Below are positions 7,269-13,029 of a DNA stretch of 14,031 nt, piece by piece (position 1 is the stretch's first letter; each line of letters opens with the position of its first letter). This DNA comes from CAYXRK01 sp964467615 (GTDB lineage: Bacteria > Hydrogenedentota > Hydrogenedentia > Hydrogenedentales > GCA-2746185), in contig CAYXRK010000122.1 of assembly GCA_964467615.1 (NCBI GenBank), forward strand, positions 1 to 14,031, in the 5' to 3' direction. Made by a program: the position numbers and the translations under genes. Under the pieces are notes generated by a model, which was not told the origin of the DNA, did no database searches, and worked only from the letters and a program-made list of their open reading frames with translations.

Positions 7269-7560
7269 TTACGTCTTCAGCAGATCCGCGATCCAACCGA
7301 ATTGCGATCTGCAGGACCGCTGCTACTAATGGCCTCAGAGAAAATAGGAGACAGCGGAGCTGGCGAAGAACCCCCAATCGCGAGACGAACCTATCGAGCT
7401 GAATCAGCTTACGTATGATTCGCTGGGCATTTTGAAGGGCCGTGGCCGCAGTTCACGGTTCGACAGGCACACCACGAACGGAACTGGGGATTTTTCACCA
7501 GTTCCGCTGTCCCTATTTTCCCAATGATGAACGCCGCTGGCGGAAAGAACGAAAACGACC
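7269..7560. other. Gene-free spacer with a 9-bp stem hairpin
   Basis: No coding potential was recognised. CGGAACTGG (7479-7487) and CCAGTTCCG (7498-7506) form a perfect 9-bp stem with a T-rich 10-base loop. Downstream sequence is pyrimidine-rich (TGTCCCTATTTTCCC) but has no clean T-run, so I do not call it a terminator. Similar 'ggaactggtgactgtccc' stretches occur as dispersed intergenic repeats in many genomes; this may be one. Confidence 0.45.
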
Positions 7561-8088
7561 ATGAACCCTGAACAAAGAGAACAACTAATGTCCGAAGCGA
7601 CAGCTATTTCTAAAGGTATCGCCAACGTAAAAGATATTGCCGAGAAGAAGCGCATGCATTCCAGGTATGAGGAAATACGAAACATTTTGAACGACGACAA
7701 ACCGTCGACGACTTCCATTCCAAACGCTGCGTCAACGGATGAAGAGATTGCGAAAGCATCCAAACTTTCTTCGAAGCCTATTTTTACGATTTCTTCGCTG
7801 GGAGCTTTGTTGATGCTCATCGGCGCTATCGGGGTATGTCGCTATTGGTTATTTTTTGATGTTTCGATTCAGTCTGGTATTGAACCAGGATTTGGGATTG
7901 TTGGGAATGAACGGGTTGTGAATCTTGGTTTGATAGGAGATCGCTTGGCGGGTATCGTCGCGTCTTCGGCACTAGAATTGACAGGAGCGGTTTTTGTCGC
8001 CGCAGGTGCACTGTTGGGGGAAAAATGGGAAAAAATGAGAACGGCCAGCTATTTCCGTGAGTTAAACGATCGAAGAGTGGCAGAGTAG
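7561..8088 (+). CDS. Small two-helix membrane protein of unknown function
   Basis: The 175-residue protein starts at ATG 7561 with only a weak, distant GGAAAG (7542-7547). Residues 1-70 are charged and helix-prone (MNPEQREQLMSEATAIS and following), likely cytoplasmic. Membrane helices span about 74-98 (SSLGALLMLIGAIGVCRYW) and 130-152 (AGIVASSALELTGAVFVAAG). Between them is FDVSIQSGIEP, then RVVNLGLIGDRLAG. The second helix is preceded by an 'N-x-GLx-xR' motif that I recall from small two-helix hypothetical membrane proteins, but no function is established. Codon and base composition is AT-rich, like the HEPN-type gene before it, so both may belong to one acquired block. If the upstream protein is a defence effector, this could be its membrane partner; that is conjecture. 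The Gfo/Idh remnant starts only four bases after its stop. Confidence 0.7.
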   Translation: MNPEQREQLMSEATAISKGIANVKDIAEKKRMHSRYEEIRNILNDDKPSTTSIPNAASTDEEIAKASKLSSKPIFTISSLGALLMLIGAIGVCRYWLFFDVSIQSGIEPGFGIVGNERVVNLGLIGDRLAGIVASSALELTGAVFVAAGALLGEKWEKMRTASYFRELNDRRVAE

Positions 8089-8092
8089 CGTC

Positions 8093-8498
8093 ATGTTCCG
8101 TCTGGGCATCATTGGTTCGGACAACTCGCACGCGGAGGCGTTTACGCGGTTGGCGAATGTCGAGGGGGGCGACAAAGGGTTTCATATTGAGGACGTGCAA
8201 GTCAGGCACATCTTTCAGCCCGTGGCAAAAGTCCAGACACGCCTTTCGGCCATTCCGGACGAAGTGAAGAGTCCCGCAATACTCGATCTTTTGGGTGAAC
8301 GAGATTCTTCGCGCGCTCAGAATGACATTTGGGGAGACTTTTTCCGTGGGCTGCTTTGGCATCGATCAGGCGCGGACGAAGGAAGTGTCCAAGAAGGGCC
8401 GGATCCGGAACATTGTGTCGCGGCCCGAGGACATGATCGGCAAGGTGGACGGTGTCGCGAGCGTCTCGTGCCTTGGTGTTCTGATTCAGGAGCACTGA
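8093..8498 (+). pseudogene. Gfo/Idh/MocA-type oxidoreductase remnant, split by a small insertion element and 3'-truncated
   Basis: The first 41 codons (8093-8215) encode a Rossmann start, MFRLGIIGSDNSHAEAF, and reach VRHIF. The frame then enters foreign sequence. In another frame, from 8358, comes GIDQARTKEVSKKGRIRN and SRPEDMIGKVDGV, the next part of the same family (usual text HIFG-DPARTKEV...NIVSRPEDMIGKVD). Deleting 8216-8357 (142 bases) joins the halves as HIFGIDQARTKEV in one frame. After GKVDGV the similarity ends and a stop follows at 8496-8498. Only about 80 residues of a roughly 330-residue enzyme remain, with no catalytic or substrate-binding half. The intact family enzyme would be an NAD(P)-dependent sugar or inositol oxidoreductase. 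It is distinct from the Tat-exported homologue at 10522. Confidence 0.85.
8216..8353. mobile_element. MITE-like 138-bp element with terminal inverted repeats and CTTT target duplication
   Basis: The left end CAGCCCGTGGCAAAAGTC (8216-8233) and the reverse complement of the right end (8336-8353) agree at 15 of 18 positions. CTTT flanks the element on both sides (8212-8215, 8354-8357). Removing the element and one CTTT restores the oxidoreductase reading frame, which independently fixes the boundaries. It encodes no transposase, so it is non-autonomous. Its interior at 8301-8327 contains GAGATTCTTCGCGCGCTCAG then AATGACA. The minus-strand translation reads CHSERAKNL, a familiar dispersed-repeat signature in bacterial genomes. 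Confidence 0.82.
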
Positions 8499-8533
8499 TT
8501 GCCACGTAGTTCGCTGTTCGATGAAATCGTTAC

Positions 8534-8635
8534 GTGAATATCCATGAATTCGTTTGGCCGGCGGACCGAATCGACCACATCGCGCGGCACAACGTCACCG
8601 TTGACGAAGTAGAGGAGGTTTGCTGCGGAAGTGCG
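8534..8635 (+). pseudogene. N-terminal fragment of a BrnT-like (type II) toxin
   Basis: From a GTG at 8534 the translation NIHEFVWPADRIDHIARHNV then TVDEVEEVCCGSA resembles the N-terminus of BrnT-like toxin-family proteins. The HEFVW...DRIxHIxxHxVTxxEVEEV pattern is the part I recognise. Resemblance stops after about 34 residues; the rest of the family fold (beta-strands with basic residues) is missing. The frame continues into repeat-like DNA. No partner antitoxin gene is seen. I call it a 3'-truncated remnant, probably cut by the repeat insertions that fill 8636-9113. An alternative reading as a complete 99-residue protein is unlikely, because the extra residues derive from the dispersed repeat near 8724. 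Confidence 0.55.
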
Positions 8636-8723
8636 CAGCAGGCCGTGATGACACTCCTGATACGCTGTTGCGCCTCTCTGAATGAATCTAATGACTGTGC
8701 AATTCTCGGGCGTTTCGGTGCGC

Positions 8724-8750
8724 GAGATTCTTCGCATGCGCTCCTAAGAA
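8724..8750. repeat. Second, degenerate copy of the dispersed 'SEAKNL'-type repeat core
   Basis: GAGATTCTTCGCATGCGCTC (8724-8743) closely matches GAGATTCTTCGCGCGCTC at 8301-8318 inside the 138-bp element; the following CTAAGAA is a weaker match to CAGAATG. It shows that the stretch 8636-8883 holds repeat-derived DNA rather than a gene. The remainder of that stretch shows nothing recognisable. Confidence 0.6.
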
Positions 8751-8883
8751 ACAACAGATCGCCGCAAAAGATCGCAGAGAACACAAAAGAGTATTGGGTA
8801 CATGGTAGTCGGTTCGCAAAGGATTCTCTCTAGCAAGTCGATTTGTTTCTTTTTCGGTAACCTCGCCTGCGGCGGTTTCCGGG

Positions 8884-9079
8884 CTAGTGTAGTGACTCAC
8901 ACTGTTGGCAACTTAATTTTCGGACAGGACTCACAGGATTTACATGATAAACGAAGGGTGTTGGAGCCTTTTGGCGCTTGAATCGCGCGTTTTTCGGATC
9001 TTTCACAACGGATCGAGCTCGCCTATCCGATCGAGAATGGTCTATCAAAAGATGGATAACTTATGAGTCACTACACTAG
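8884..9079. mobile_element. Second MITE-like element, 188 bp, flanked by CTAG
   Basis: CTAGTGTAGTGACTCA (8884-8899) is perfectly inverted at 9064-9079. CTAG is itself palindromic, so the likely reading is a CTAG target duplication (8884-8887 and 9076-9079) around an element with 12-bp perfect terminal repeats TGTAGTGACTCA (8888-8899 and 9064-9075). CTAG/YTAR four-base targets are typical of IS5-type transposases. No open frame of useful length lies inside, so it is non-autonomous. Its interior contains GGACAGGACTCACAGGATTT (8922-8941), the 'acaggatttacagga' kind of repeat. Confidence 0.75.
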
Positions 9080-9113
9080 GAATGACAACTACGGCGACTT
9101 TTGCCACGGGCTG
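9080..9113. mobile_element. Right-hand remnant of a second copy of the 138-bp element
   Basis: GACTTTTGCCACGGGCTG (9096-9113) is the exact 18-base reverse complement of the left terminal repeat at 8216-8233. The preceding GAATGACA (9080-9087) matches 8320-8327, so the right third of the element is present. It begins immediately after the CTAG that ends the second element, suggesting that element landed inside this copy. The left end of the copy was not found. From 9114 to 9268 I see no feature. Confidence 0.65.
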
Positions 9114-9268
9114 CTATGGGCGCCCTTTGCGGCGGTTCGTAGCTCACGTTTGTAACGGGAGCGTCACGTGCCGAATGGCCCCCTTTTCAAAAGATACAGT
9201 GGCGAAGTTCAAGTCTTTTTTTGAGATTGCTTCCGCCTCGGTAGACCGTCACCAACTCTTCGACGAAA

Positions 9269-9286
9269 GCGGCGGCAAGCCGCCGC
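9269..9286. other. Perfect GC-rich hairpin
   Basis: GCGGCGGC-AA-GCCGCCGC forms an 8-bp stem with only two bases between the arms. No T-run follows on either strand, so it is not a classical terminator. It lies just beyond the hydrolase terminator and may reinforce it or be part of a palindromic repeat. Confidence 0.5.
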
Positions 9287-9292
9287 AGTCCA

Positions 9293-9329
9293 CAATAGAA
9301 AAAAGGCGCTGACCGTTGAGTCAGCGCCT
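9293..9329 (-). terminator. Rho-independent terminator of the epoxide-hydrolase-like gene
   Basis: On the minus strand a 10-bp stem, AGGCGCTGAC / GTCAGCGCCT (9304-9313 with 9320-9329), encloses a six-base loop. It is followed by six T residues (complement of 9299-9304). It begins about 25 bases after the hydrolase stop codon at 9354, the expected place. Confidence 0.92.
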
Positions 9330-9353
9330 GGAACGTACGAGTGATTGTGGTTT

Positions 9354-10262
9354 TTACTGGCGTGCTTTGAGCCACCATTTCATGGTGTTGGTGACGAGGT
9401 CGTGGGCTTCTTGGTGCGCCCAATGGTTTATGCCGGGGATGGTGACGAGGGTGTAGTCCTTGTCGAGCCATTCCCAGGTGTTGTTGAGGCCGTGGGCGTT
9501 CAGGGCGGTGTCGTTTAGGCCGTGGAACTGGAGGACGGGCATTGAGACCTTCGGGAGCGCGGCCGCATTTTCTTCGTAGGGCGGTTTCGGATAGTTCTGA
9601 CGGTAGTAGCACATCATTCCGTTGAGGCTGGAATTCTTGAAGGCCTCAACGTAACGTGCCTTTGTTACCTCGTCTTTGCCGACGAAGCCCGCGAGCATTT
9701 CTGCCGTCAACGCCTTGTGCGAGTCGGGTTTTTGGAAGTTCCGTGCGTACTCGCTGTTCGCCTTTTGTACTTCGTTCGTCGCGAGCTCGCGGGCGATGCC
9801 TTTGGGGTGCGGCAGATTGACGATGATCAGTTTGTCGGTCATCTGCGGCATGGTCATCGCGAAGGTCCATGCAATGGCGCCGCCCCAATCGTGACCGACG
9901 ATGACGGCTTTTTCTTTTCCTTCGGCCTTGATGACGGCGGCGACGTCACCGACGAGCAGCGACATGTCGTAGTCTTCTTGCTTCTCGGGCTTGTCGGACA
10001 TGTTGTAGCCGCGCGTGTCCATCGCGCAGACGCGGAATTCGTCCTGGAGTCCGGCCATTTGATAGCGCCAGGAGTACCAGAAATCCGGGAAGCCGTGGAT
10101 GAAGACGACCAGCGGCCCCTTGCCCAATGCGGCGTAGTGAATTTTGACGCCGTTGCTGTCGGCGTACTTGTGCTCGACCTTGTCGAAAATGTCGTCGCCG
10201 CCCATGGCGGGGGCAATGACGAATGCCGCCATCAACATCAGACCTAACGCCTTGCGCACCAT
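9354..10262 (-). CDS. Exported alpha/beta-hydrolase, epoxide-hydrolase-like
   Basis: The ATG at 10260-10262 is the start, because AAGGAG (complement of 10269-10274) sits before it; an upstream ATG would add 19 unlikely residues. The 302-residue product opens with a Sec signal peptide (MVRKALGLMLMAAFVIAPAM), so it probably acts in the periplasm. Motifs follow in order: oxyanion-loop HGFPD (56-60), DTRGYNMSDKP (82-92), nucleophile elbow GHDWGG with Asp125, cap-domain Tyr219/Tyr220, acid Asp251 in FHGLND, and catalytic His280 in GINHW. Asp at the elbow marks the epoxide hydrolase/dehalogenase branch rather than esterases. The cap tyrosines favour epoxide hydrolase, although the substrate is unknown. 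It is divergent from the oxidoreductase at 10522 and is closed by its own terminator. Plus-strand frames across it are shadows. Confidence 0.9.
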   Translation of the reverse strand: MVRKALGLMLMAAFVIAPAMGGDDIFDKVEHKYADSNGVKIHYAALGKGPLVVFIHGFPDFWYSWRYQMAGLQDEFRVCAMDTRGYNMSDKPEKQEDYDMSLLVGDVAAVIKAEGKEKAVIVGHDWGGAIAWTFAMTMPQMTDKLIIVNLPHPKGIARELATNEVQKANSEYARNFQKPDSHKALTAEMLAGFVGKDEVTKARYVEAFKNSSLNGMMCYYRQNYPKPPYEENAAALPKVSMPVLQFHGLNDTALNAHGLNNTWEWLDKDYTLVTIPGINHWAHQEAHDLVTNTMKWWLKARQ

Positions 10263-10289
10263 GCCATTCTCCTTATTTCGCGGGGGGGT

Positions 10290-10310
10290 GTGTCCGTGAA
10301 ATGCGGACAC
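10290..10310. promoter_or_regulatory. Inverted repeat in the divergent promoter region
   Basis: GTGTCCG (10290-10296) and CGGACAC (10304-10310) form a 7-bp inverted repeat with seven bases between. It lies 28 bases upstream of the hydrolase start, in the 259-base region shared with the divergent oxidoreductase. It could be an operator or a leader hairpin. No convincing -35/-10 pair was found. Confidence 0.35.
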
Positions 10311-10521
10311 CTGTTCCAACCCGCCGTCAGTTCCGCAGTTCCCGCCATACTACTCGATGCAGCGGCCCTCGTCCAGGACGGAGCTTCCGCCGTGTTACTC
10401 AGACGCCGTTGACCACGCTTCAGGTTTCGGCTATTCTGCGGTTTCCTCAACAAACCTGGCGCACATTGCGCCGATTGTCCCCGCGTCCGGCTGTAGTTTC
10501 GGCCCAAAGGAGAACATCGCC

Positions 10522-11883
10522 ATGAGCGATCGAAAGATGACCCGCCGTTATTTCTTTATGACCTCCGCCGCGGCTGCGGCCACTGTCGCGTCAGGACCGT
10601 TTCCGGGCAGCCGGCATCGCCGAGTGTCCGCGATTGAGAAACTGAACGTGGCCGCGATCGGCGCGGGCGGCAAAGGCCGCAGCGACATACACGGCTGCAA
10701 GCAGGAGAACGTGGTGGCGTTGTGCGACGTCGATTGGGACCGCGCCGCCGAGACGTTCACGGACTTTCCGGAGGTCAAGAAGTACAAGGACTACCGCGAG
10801 ATGCTCGAGAAGCAGAAGGACATCGACGCGGTGACGATTGCGATTCCCGATCACAGCCACGCGATGGCGGCGATCGCGGCGATGCAACTGGGCAAGCACG
10901 TGTACGTGCAGAAGCCGCTGACGTATACGGTCGCGGAAGCGCGGATGCTGACGCACCTCGCGCGCGAACAGCGCGTAGCCACGATGATGGGCAATCAAGG
11001 CCACAGCGGAAACGGCGTGCGCGAGTTGTGCGAGATGATTTGGAACGGGGACATCGGCCAGGTCAAGGAATGCCACATTTGGACGAACCGCCCGGTGTGG
11101 CCGCAGGGCGTGCCGCGTCCGGCCGAGACGATGCCGATTCCCGAGAACATGGCTTGGGATCTGTGGCTCGGCCCTGCGCCGGAACGCCCGTACAACAAGA
11201 TATACGCGCCGTTCAATTGGCGCGGCTGGTGGGATTTCGGCTGCGGCGCGCTGGGCGACATGGCCTGCCACATAGCCGATCCGGCGAACTGGGCGTTGCG
11301 CCTCTGGGAGACGGGGCCGACGAGCGTCGAGTGCATGACGCAAGAAGGCGCCAACAAAGAGACCTATCCAACAAAGTCTGCAATTAAGTTTGAATTCCCG
11401 AAGCGCGGCGATATGGATCCCGTGACGGTGTATTGGTACGACGGCGGAAACAAACCCAAGCTTCCCGAGGGCATTCCAGCGGAGACGAAGCTGGGCGACG
11501 GTGACAATGGGTCGCTGTTTATCGGGACTAAGAACATTGCCACGGCGGGCGAGTACGGCGGCAAAGCGCGCCTGGTCCCGGATACGCTCATGGCGGACTA
11601 CAAAGCGCCGGGGCAGATCATCCCGCGGATTCCGGAGCAGGACCCGTACAAGAACTGGATCCAGGCGTGCAAAGGCGGCACCGTCGCGTGCTCGAATTTC
11701 GACTATGCGGGGCCGTTCAGCGAGTGGGTGCTGATGGGCAATCTGTGCCTTCGGTTTCCGGGCGAGCGGCTCGAGTGGGATTCGAAGAACATGCGCGTCA
11801 CCAACAAAAAGGAAGCCAACGACTTCGTGCACCGCGAACCGCGCAAGGGTTGGAGCTACGGGTACAAGCTTGCGCAGGGTTGA
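10522..11883 (+). CDS. Tat-exported Gfo/Idh/MocA-family oxidoreductase
   Basis: The start is ATG 10522, with AAAGGAG at 10506-10512; a longer in-frame extension to 10357 has no ribosome-binding site and no family similarity. The 453-residue protein starts with a twin-arginine signal (TRRYFFMTSAAAAA, Arg8-Arg9), indicating folded export. Next comes the NAD(P)-binding Rossmann motif LNVAAIGAGGKGRSD (41-55). The family lysine motif reads YVQKPLT (Lys131; the usual Glu is Gln, as in many exported members). The conserved acceptor-site region has CGALGDMACH, with Asp246 and His250. The family acts on sugars, inositols or glycan derivatives, often in planctomycete-like polysaccharide use; the substrate here is unknown. 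The C-terminus (NMRVTNKKEANDFVHR) is typical of this exported subgroup. A terminator follows. Confidence 0.93.
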   Translation: MSDRKMTRRYFFMTSAAAAATVASGPFPGSRHRRVSAIEKLNVAAIGAGGKGRSDIHGCKQENVVALCDVDWDRAAETFTDFPEVKKYKDYREMLEKQKDIDAVTIAIPDHSHAMAAIAAMQLGKHVYVQKPLTYTVAEARMLTHLAREQRVATMMGNQGHSGNGVRELCEMIWNGDIGQVKECHIWTNRPVWPQGVPRPAETMPIPENMAWDLWLGPAPERPYNKIYAPFNWRGWWDFGCGALGDMACHIADPANWALRLWETGPTSVECMTQEGANKETYPTKSAIKFEFPKRGDMDPVTVYWYDGGNKPKLPEGIPAETKLGDGDNGSLFIGTKNIATAGEYGGKARLVPDTLMADYKAPGQIIPRIPEQDPYKNWIQACKGGTVACSNFDYAGPFSEWVLMGNLCLRFPGERLEWDSKNMRVTNKKEANDFVHREPRKGWSYGYKLAQG

Positions 11884-11906
11884 TGAACACTGACCGGCAA
11901 TTTGAA

Positions 11907-11945
11907 CGCCCTTCCGCCGACGAGGCAGGAAGGGCGCTTTCGTTT
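11907..11945 (+). terminator. Rho-independent terminator after the oxidoreductase gene
   Basis: CGCCCTTCC (11907-11915) pairs with GGAAGGGCG (11928-11936) as a 9-bp stem. An inner GCC/GGC can extend it, and CTTTCGTTTT follows. It starts 24 bases after the stop codon. The minus-strand FmdB-like gene ends at 11959, so the hairpin may serve both strands, though the reverse side has few T residues. Confidence 0.85.
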
Positions 11946-11958
11946 TGGCGGGCGCTGT

Positions 11959-12255
11959 TCAGTCCGCCGAAATAGTCGAAGGGCCTTCTTTCCCGGCGCG
12001 GCGTTCGTATTGGCCTTTGCCGACGCGCTCGTATTTCGTGAAGCCTTGGCGTTCGAGATTTGCGTTCGAGAGTCTCGCTTTGGTGGCGCTTGCGCCATGC
12101 CGTCCCGACACGTGCGGCGCGGCGAATATGCGTTTCACGGGCTCGCCGGTTTCGGGGTGATGGGTTAGGGGCGGATCGCTCATCGCGCGGACGACCTCGA
12201 AGGTGTCGCCCTCGGAACCGTCGTCGTGAATGATTTGGTAGGTATATACGGGCAT
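11959..12255 (-). CDS. FmdB-like protein lacking the zinc-ribbon cysteines
   Basis: The 98-residue product begins MPVYTYQIIHDDGSEGDTFE, followed by AMSDPPLTHHPETGEPVKR and IFAAP. It aligns with FmdB-type zinc-ribbon proteins (MPxYEYxCxxCGxxFE...SDPPLTxCPxCGxxVxRLISAP). Both CxxC pairs are absent: the first is replaced by IIHDDGSEG and the second by HHPETG, and there is no cysteine anywhere. The overall fold signature and the C-terminal GFTKYERVGKGQYERRAGK tail are kept, so the frame is not decaying randomly. FmdB proteins are putative regulators of uncertain function; loss of metal binding implies a changed role. The gene lies 16 bases downstream of the PIN toxin on the same strand and may be co-transcribed. 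The ribosome-binding site is weak. Confidence 0.75.
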   Translation of the reverse strand: MPVYTYQIIHDDGSEGDTFEVVRAMSDPPLTHHPETGEPVKRIFAAPHVSGRHGASATKARLSNANLERQGFTKYERVGKGQYERRAGKEGPSTISAD

Positions 12256-12271
12256 GGGTTGGATCGCTTTT

Positions 12272-12700
12272 CTAATTGGACTGGAAACGTCTCGACTTGT
12301 CTCGTAGAAAGTCTTCGGGTGAGATGGCTACTTCTGGAAACGCCTTGAGGACTTGTTTGTCCATGGTTACCAGACGCGAGCCCAGACGGCGGGCTAAAAC
12401 AACGTACTCGCAATCATACGCCGTACATCCTGATCGCAAGGCAGTGCGCAGGAGTTCATCGTCCGAGGACTCGAATTCCGAGGTTATCACCATCCGTCTT
12501 GCAGAAATCAATGTTTCGAAACACTGTTGCTCCGATATCAGGCCCCGGCGGTAGCGAGTCGCGATGACATTTCGGAACTCGTACAACCAGATCCTCGGTG
12601 TCCGCCAATCAGACTCGTGTGTCCAAAGGCGCCGTATTAGACCCGTCGCGTCGGTCGTAAGAATCATCGGCACGATCACATTCGTGTCGACAGCGATCAC
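12272..12700 (-). CDS. VapC-like PIN-domain toxin
   Basis: The 142-residue protein has the PIN nuclease acidic set: Asp5 in AVDTNV, Glu41 in LYEFRN, Asp96 in AYDCEYVVLA, and Asp114 in LVTMDKQVL. These coordinate Mg2+/Mn2+ in VapC/FitB RNases, which cleave tRNA or other RNA and stop growth. Its ATG overlaps the antitoxin stop by four bases (ATGA, 12697-12700), so translation is coupled. Length and motif spacing are normal, and it appears intact. It follows the RHH antitoxin and precedes the FmdB-like gene on the minus strand. RNA target unknown. Confidence 0.92.
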   Translation of the reverse strand: MIAVDTNVIVPMILTTDATGLIRRLWTHESDWRTPRIWLYEFRNVIATRYRRGLISEQQCFETLISARRMVITSEFESSDDELLRTALRSGCTAYDCEYVVLARRLGSRLVTMDKQVLKAFPEVAISPEDFLRDKSRRFQSN

Positions 12701-12942
12701 TCCCGGCCCTCATTGATTGCGGCTTCTATGTCGTCGATCGTCCACACCGGGCCGCCGATTCTCTCGCGAAGTTCGTCGACCTCGCGAAGGATCTTTTTCG
12801 GATCCCGCGGGTCCTGTAGTTCCACGGACGCCTGCAACCGGGCGATAACTTCGCCGTTTAAGCTGCGGTGGCTATCGGCCGCGAGTCGCCTGAGCCCCGC
12901 GTGCAAATCATCAGGGACATTCTTTATCGTAAGCGTCTTCAT
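12697..12942 (-). CDS. FitA/VapB-like ribbon-helix-helix antitoxin
   Basis: The 81-residue protein starts MKTLTIKNVPDDLHAGLRRL and continues AADSHRSLNGEVIARL, the FitA-type (Arc-like) RHH DNA-binding domain. The C-terminal tail PVWTIDDIEAAINEGRE is the toxin-wrapping part. It should neutralise the adjacent PIN toxin and repress its own promoter. The start ATG at 12940-12942 is fixed by the conserved MKTLTIKN opening; the ribosome-binding site is poor. The stop overlaps the toxin start. It is divergent from the cysteine-rich protein gene starting at 13030, with 87 bases between. A perfect ATGGTACCAT palindrome lies nine bases upstream and is a candidate operator. Confidence 0.9.
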   Translation of the reverse strand: MKTLTIKNVPDDLHAGLRRLAADSHRSLNGEVIARLQASVELQDPRDPKKILREVDELRERIGGPVWTIDDIEAAINEGRE

Positions 12943-12951
12943 ACGGACGAA

Positions 12952-12961
12952 ATGGTACCAT
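12952..12961. promoter_or_regulatory. Candidate antitoxin operator palindrome
   Basis: ATGGTACCAT is a perfect 10-bp palindrome nine bases before the FitA/VapB-like start codon. RHH antitoxins bind short palindromes at this position. No clear -35/-10 elements were identified, so this is positional inference. Confidence 0.4.
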
Positions 12962-13029
12962 ATCGGATGCGAAATGGAAACTCGGCATGTATGTTAAACT
13001 TCTTCATCAACGGATGAGAGCGTCAAAAC

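Noticed and set aside
7244..7377. Rho-independent terminator after the HEPN-type gene
   Set aside because: No stem followed by a T-run was found in the first 100 bases after the stop codon.
8639..8659. Possible left terminal repeat of the second 138-bp element copy (CAGGCCGTGATGACACTCCTG)
   Set aside because: Matches the known left end at only about 13 of 21 positions, with no matching 4-bp duplication; too weak to call.
10591..11832. 413-codon minus-strand frame antisense to the Tat-exported oxidoreductase
   Set aside because: His/Arg-rich shadow; the plus strand has full family motifs, a Tat signal and a Shine-Dalgarno sequence.
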